42,743 nt of DNA from Allopontixanthobacter sp041552775 (lineage in GTDB: Bacteria > Pseudomonadota > Alphaproteobacteria > Sphingomonadales > Sphingomonadaceae). A model generated the notes under the pieces. That model saw only the letters and a program-made list of their open reading frames with translations. It did no database searches and was not told the origin of the DNA. Each line of letters starts with the position of its first letter. The first letter of the stretch is position 1. The translations under genes and the position numbers were made by a program. Shown piece after piece: positions 41,089 through 42,743 of this stretch. The stretch spans positions 1 through 42,743 of the forward strand of contig JBFEKH010000011.1 in the NCBI GenBank assembly GCA_041552775.1. Reading direction: 5' to 3'.

Positions 41089-41811
41089 ATGGCAACAGAC
41101 AGTAAATTCTCCACCAGATCGCGCAAGCTGAAGCCCGGAACACTGGTGCTGATCGGATTGTTGCATGTGCTCGCAATTTACGGACTGGTTCGTGCCTTTG
41201 CCCCGGGTACTGCCGCCAGTGTCGAACGATCGGTGGTGTCGGCCTTCACCGTTACCGTCACTACGCCGCCCGATCCGCCGGAGGAGCCGGAATCGCATCC
41301 GGACGAGGGTGAGGCGGGCGATCCGGGCAAGCAGGCTGTTCCCAAGCCGGTAACCGCGCCGACCCCCAAGTTGGTGGTGAAAAAGGACCTGCCCGCACCG
41401 CGTGCGTCCTCCACCGGCGATGCCGTCACTTCCGGCGCGAAAGAGGAGGGTGACGGTACCGGCGCTGCGGGTTCGGGGTTGGGTACCGGCAGCGGGCGCG
41501 GCGGCGGAGGGCAGGGCGGCATAGCTGCGACCAAGCCGGTCCATGTATCAGGCAATATCGACAATGCGCGCGATTATCCCGTGCCCGAAGGCGGCAGGCA
41601 GGCCAGGCGCGGCAACGCAGTGATTGTGAAGGTCACCGTCGGCACTGATGGCCGGGCCAGTAATTGCAGCATTTACCGCGCCAGCCCGGATGCGGAAGCA
41701 GACCGGATTACGTGCCAGCTGGTGGTTGAACGCCTCAGGTTCAAACCGGCGACTGACCGCAATGGTGACCCGGTTGCAGCGCCATTCTATTGGAAGCAAC
41801 GCTGGTTTTGA
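41089..41811 (+). CDS. tonB: Energy transducer TonB
   Basis: This protein of about 240 residues has an N-terminal transmembrane anchor (LVLIGLLHVLAIYGLVRAF), a Pro/Glu-rich segment (TTPPDPPEEPESHPDEGE), a Gly/Ser-rich linker, and a C-terminal TonB-type domain (YPVPEGGRQARRGNAVIVKV, then RASNCSIYRASPDAEADRIT). It would couple the proton motive force to outer-membrane receptors with an ExbBD partner found elsewhere. The glycine-rich linker (GSGLGTGSGRGGGGQGG) is more flexible than the usual Pro/Lys-rich stretch. An upstream in-frame Met at 41044 is possible, but ATG 41089 fits the anchor better. It lies 228 bases after the receptor. Confidence 0.83.
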   Translation: MATDSKFSTRSRKLKPGTLVLIGLLHVLAIYGLVRAFAPGTAASVERSVVSAFTVTVTTPPDPPEEPESHPDEGEAGDPGKQAVPKPVTAPTPKLVVKKDLPAPRASSTGDAVTSGAKEEGDGTGAAGSGLGTGSGRGGGGQGGIAATKPVHVSGNIDNARDYPVPEGGRQARRGNAVIVKVTVGTDGRASNCSIYRASPDAEADRITCQLVVERLRFKPATDRNGDPVAAPFYWKQRWF

Positions 41812-41826
41812 TGCAACTTGCAGGTT

Positions 41827-42743
41827 ATGAGCGGTTGGGTCTCAGACTTGAAAACGGCGCCGTCAATCGCCGCCAATGAAAGCACTTTGGAAAGTAGCAC
41901 CGCCGTGATTACACCGATTATTCTTTGTGGCGGTAGTGGCACGCGGCTGTGGCCCCGCAGCCGGGCGGTAAAGCCGAAGCCGTTCCTGCCGCTGGTCGGC
42001 GAAGGTACCCTGTTTGAAGCTACCCTGGCCCGCTGCGCCGATCCCGCGATCTTTGCTGCCCCAGTGGTGGTGACCGGGCGCGGCTACATGGAGCATGTGA
42101 ACGCTCAATCTGCGGATGTGGCGGATTTGCAGATAATCATCGAACCGGCGGCCCGGAACACGGCACCCGCGATAGCCCTGGCTGCAGCGCGCCTGCCGGA
42201 GGATGCGATCATGCTCGTATGCCCAAGCGATCATCACATCGCCGACCAAGCCGCCTTCACCCGTGCCGCAGAGACTGCCGCAAAATTGGCGGCGGATGAC
42301 TGGATGGTAGCGTTCGGCATCGAGGCAAAGCGACCCGAGACCGGATTCGGCTACATCCTCCAAGGCGAAAAAATTGATGGCACCGGAGCGGGGTGCCGGA
42401 TCGAGCGCTTCGTCGAAAAGCCTGACCGGGCCAAGGCTGAACAATTCCTCGCGGATGGCGGCTATAGCTGGAATGGCGGTATCTTTGCTTTCCGCGCGGG
42501 CGCTTTCTTGGCGGAACTGGACCGCCACCGGCCAGAGATGGCTCGGCTGGTCGCACAATCGGTCGCAGCGGGTTCGCAGGATGGCGCGTACTTCCACCCG
42601 GACCCATCGACATTTGGCGCGATCGAACCGGATTCGGTCGATTATGCAGTAATGGAAAATACCCAAAGCGCAGCGGTGGTCGCGGCCGACATGGGCTGGT
42701 CGGATATCGGCAATTGGGAGGCCTTGCGCGATGCCCGTGACAG
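41827..42743 (+). CDS. manC: Mannose-1-phosphate guanylyltransferase, 3' end missing
   Basis: Only the first 305 codons are in the window; the gene continues past the right edge. The nucleotidyltransferase signature ILCGGSGTRLWPRSR (with PKPFLPL) is near residue 30, and later CPSDHHIADQ, GFGYILQG, RIERFVEKPD and YSWNGGIFAF fit the GDP-mannose pyrophosphorylase family. It makes GDP-mannose from mannose 1-phosphate and GTP for polysaccharide or glycan synthesis. The ATG at 41827 has CAGG upstream; a GTG at 41905, just before the conserved domain, is an alternative that would drop a 26-residue leader. Confidence 0.9.
   Translation, partial: MSGWVSDLKTAPSIAANESTLESSTAVITPIILCGGSGTRLWPRSRAVKPKPFLPLVGEGTLFEATLARCADPAIFAAPVVVTGRGYMEHVNAQSADVADLQIIIEPAARNTAPAIALAAARLPEDAIMLVCPSDHHIADQAAFTRAAETAAKLAADDWMVAFGIEAKRPETGFGYILQGEKIDGTGAGCRIERFVEKPDRAKAEQFLADGGYSWNGGIFAFRAGAFLAELDRHRPEMARLVAQSVAAGSQDGAYFHPDPSTFGAIEPDSVDYAVMENTQSAAVVAADMGWSDIGNWEALRDARD

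Noticed and set aside
1..42743. Prophage, transposon, CRISPR array or tRNA gene
   Set aside because: No integrase, transposase, repeat-spacer pattern or cloverleaf was seen anywhere in the window.

Overview
The window is GC-rich DNA with dense, often overlapping genes and no rRNA, tRNA, insertion sequence or CRISPR array that I can see. Gene content suggests an aerobic or microaerobic alphaproteobacterium, most likely a sphingomonad/Erythrobacter-type organism. The pointers are an Oar-like TonB-dependent receptor, a FixLJ pair without nif genes, a SqrR/BigR-type sulfide regulator, a DUF3604/PpiC/HupE trio and GH42 beside a sodium symporter. The taxonomy is inference.

Layout. 1-5.1 kb: a 24-residue hydrophobic peptide, an APC permease, a LysR regulator divergent from mmsA, and an SDR oxidoreductase. 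5.1-16.3 kb: a cation/proton-antiporter-like protein with a P-type ATPase; a COG2187 kinase-like protein; a divergent PRPP synthetase; and a tightly coupled operon of acetyl-CoA synthetase, PDH E1alpha, E1beta, E2 and an acyl carrier protein. 16.3-20.1 kb: a HupE/UreJ-like membrane protein, a PpiC-like foldase and a DUF3604 PHP-like protein. 20.5-24.6 kb: a tandem universal stress protein, a conserved small protein, fixJ, fixL with the haem-PAS ligand residues, and hsp20 followed by three hairpins. 24.7-30.5 kb: a sulfide-detoxification cluster (SQR-like flavoprotein, BigR/SqrR-type ArsR repressor, persulfide dioxygenase, two YeeE/YedE-type proteins, a DUF442 rhodanese-like protein, SulP). 30.5-37.2 kb: sugar and nucleoside uptake and salvage (SSS symporter, GH42 beta-galactosidase, YhhQ queuosine-precursor transporter, CNT nucleoside transporter, 2-oxoglutarate/Fe(II) oxygenase). 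37.4-42.7 kb: an Oar-like TonB-dependent receptor, TonB, and a mannose-1-phosphate guanylyltransferase that runs off the right edge.

Main hypothesis. The FixL homologue keeps the haem-proximal His (H77) and distal Arg (R97) in FixL spacing, so the pair probably senses O2. A 14-base element (G-N4-TCTCCCTAA and variants) precedes five transcription units: the antiporter/ATPase, the COG2187 gene, prs, acs-PDH-ACP and hsp20. A second short word, TACGCAAA, recurs upstream of the antiporter, usp and sqr genes. Together these suggest a low-oxygen or energy-stress regulon run by this FixLJ pair. Its most unusual member is the acs-PDH operon ending in an overlapping acyl carrier protein gene, with no E3 in the cluster. 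The regulatory links are inferred from sequence alone.
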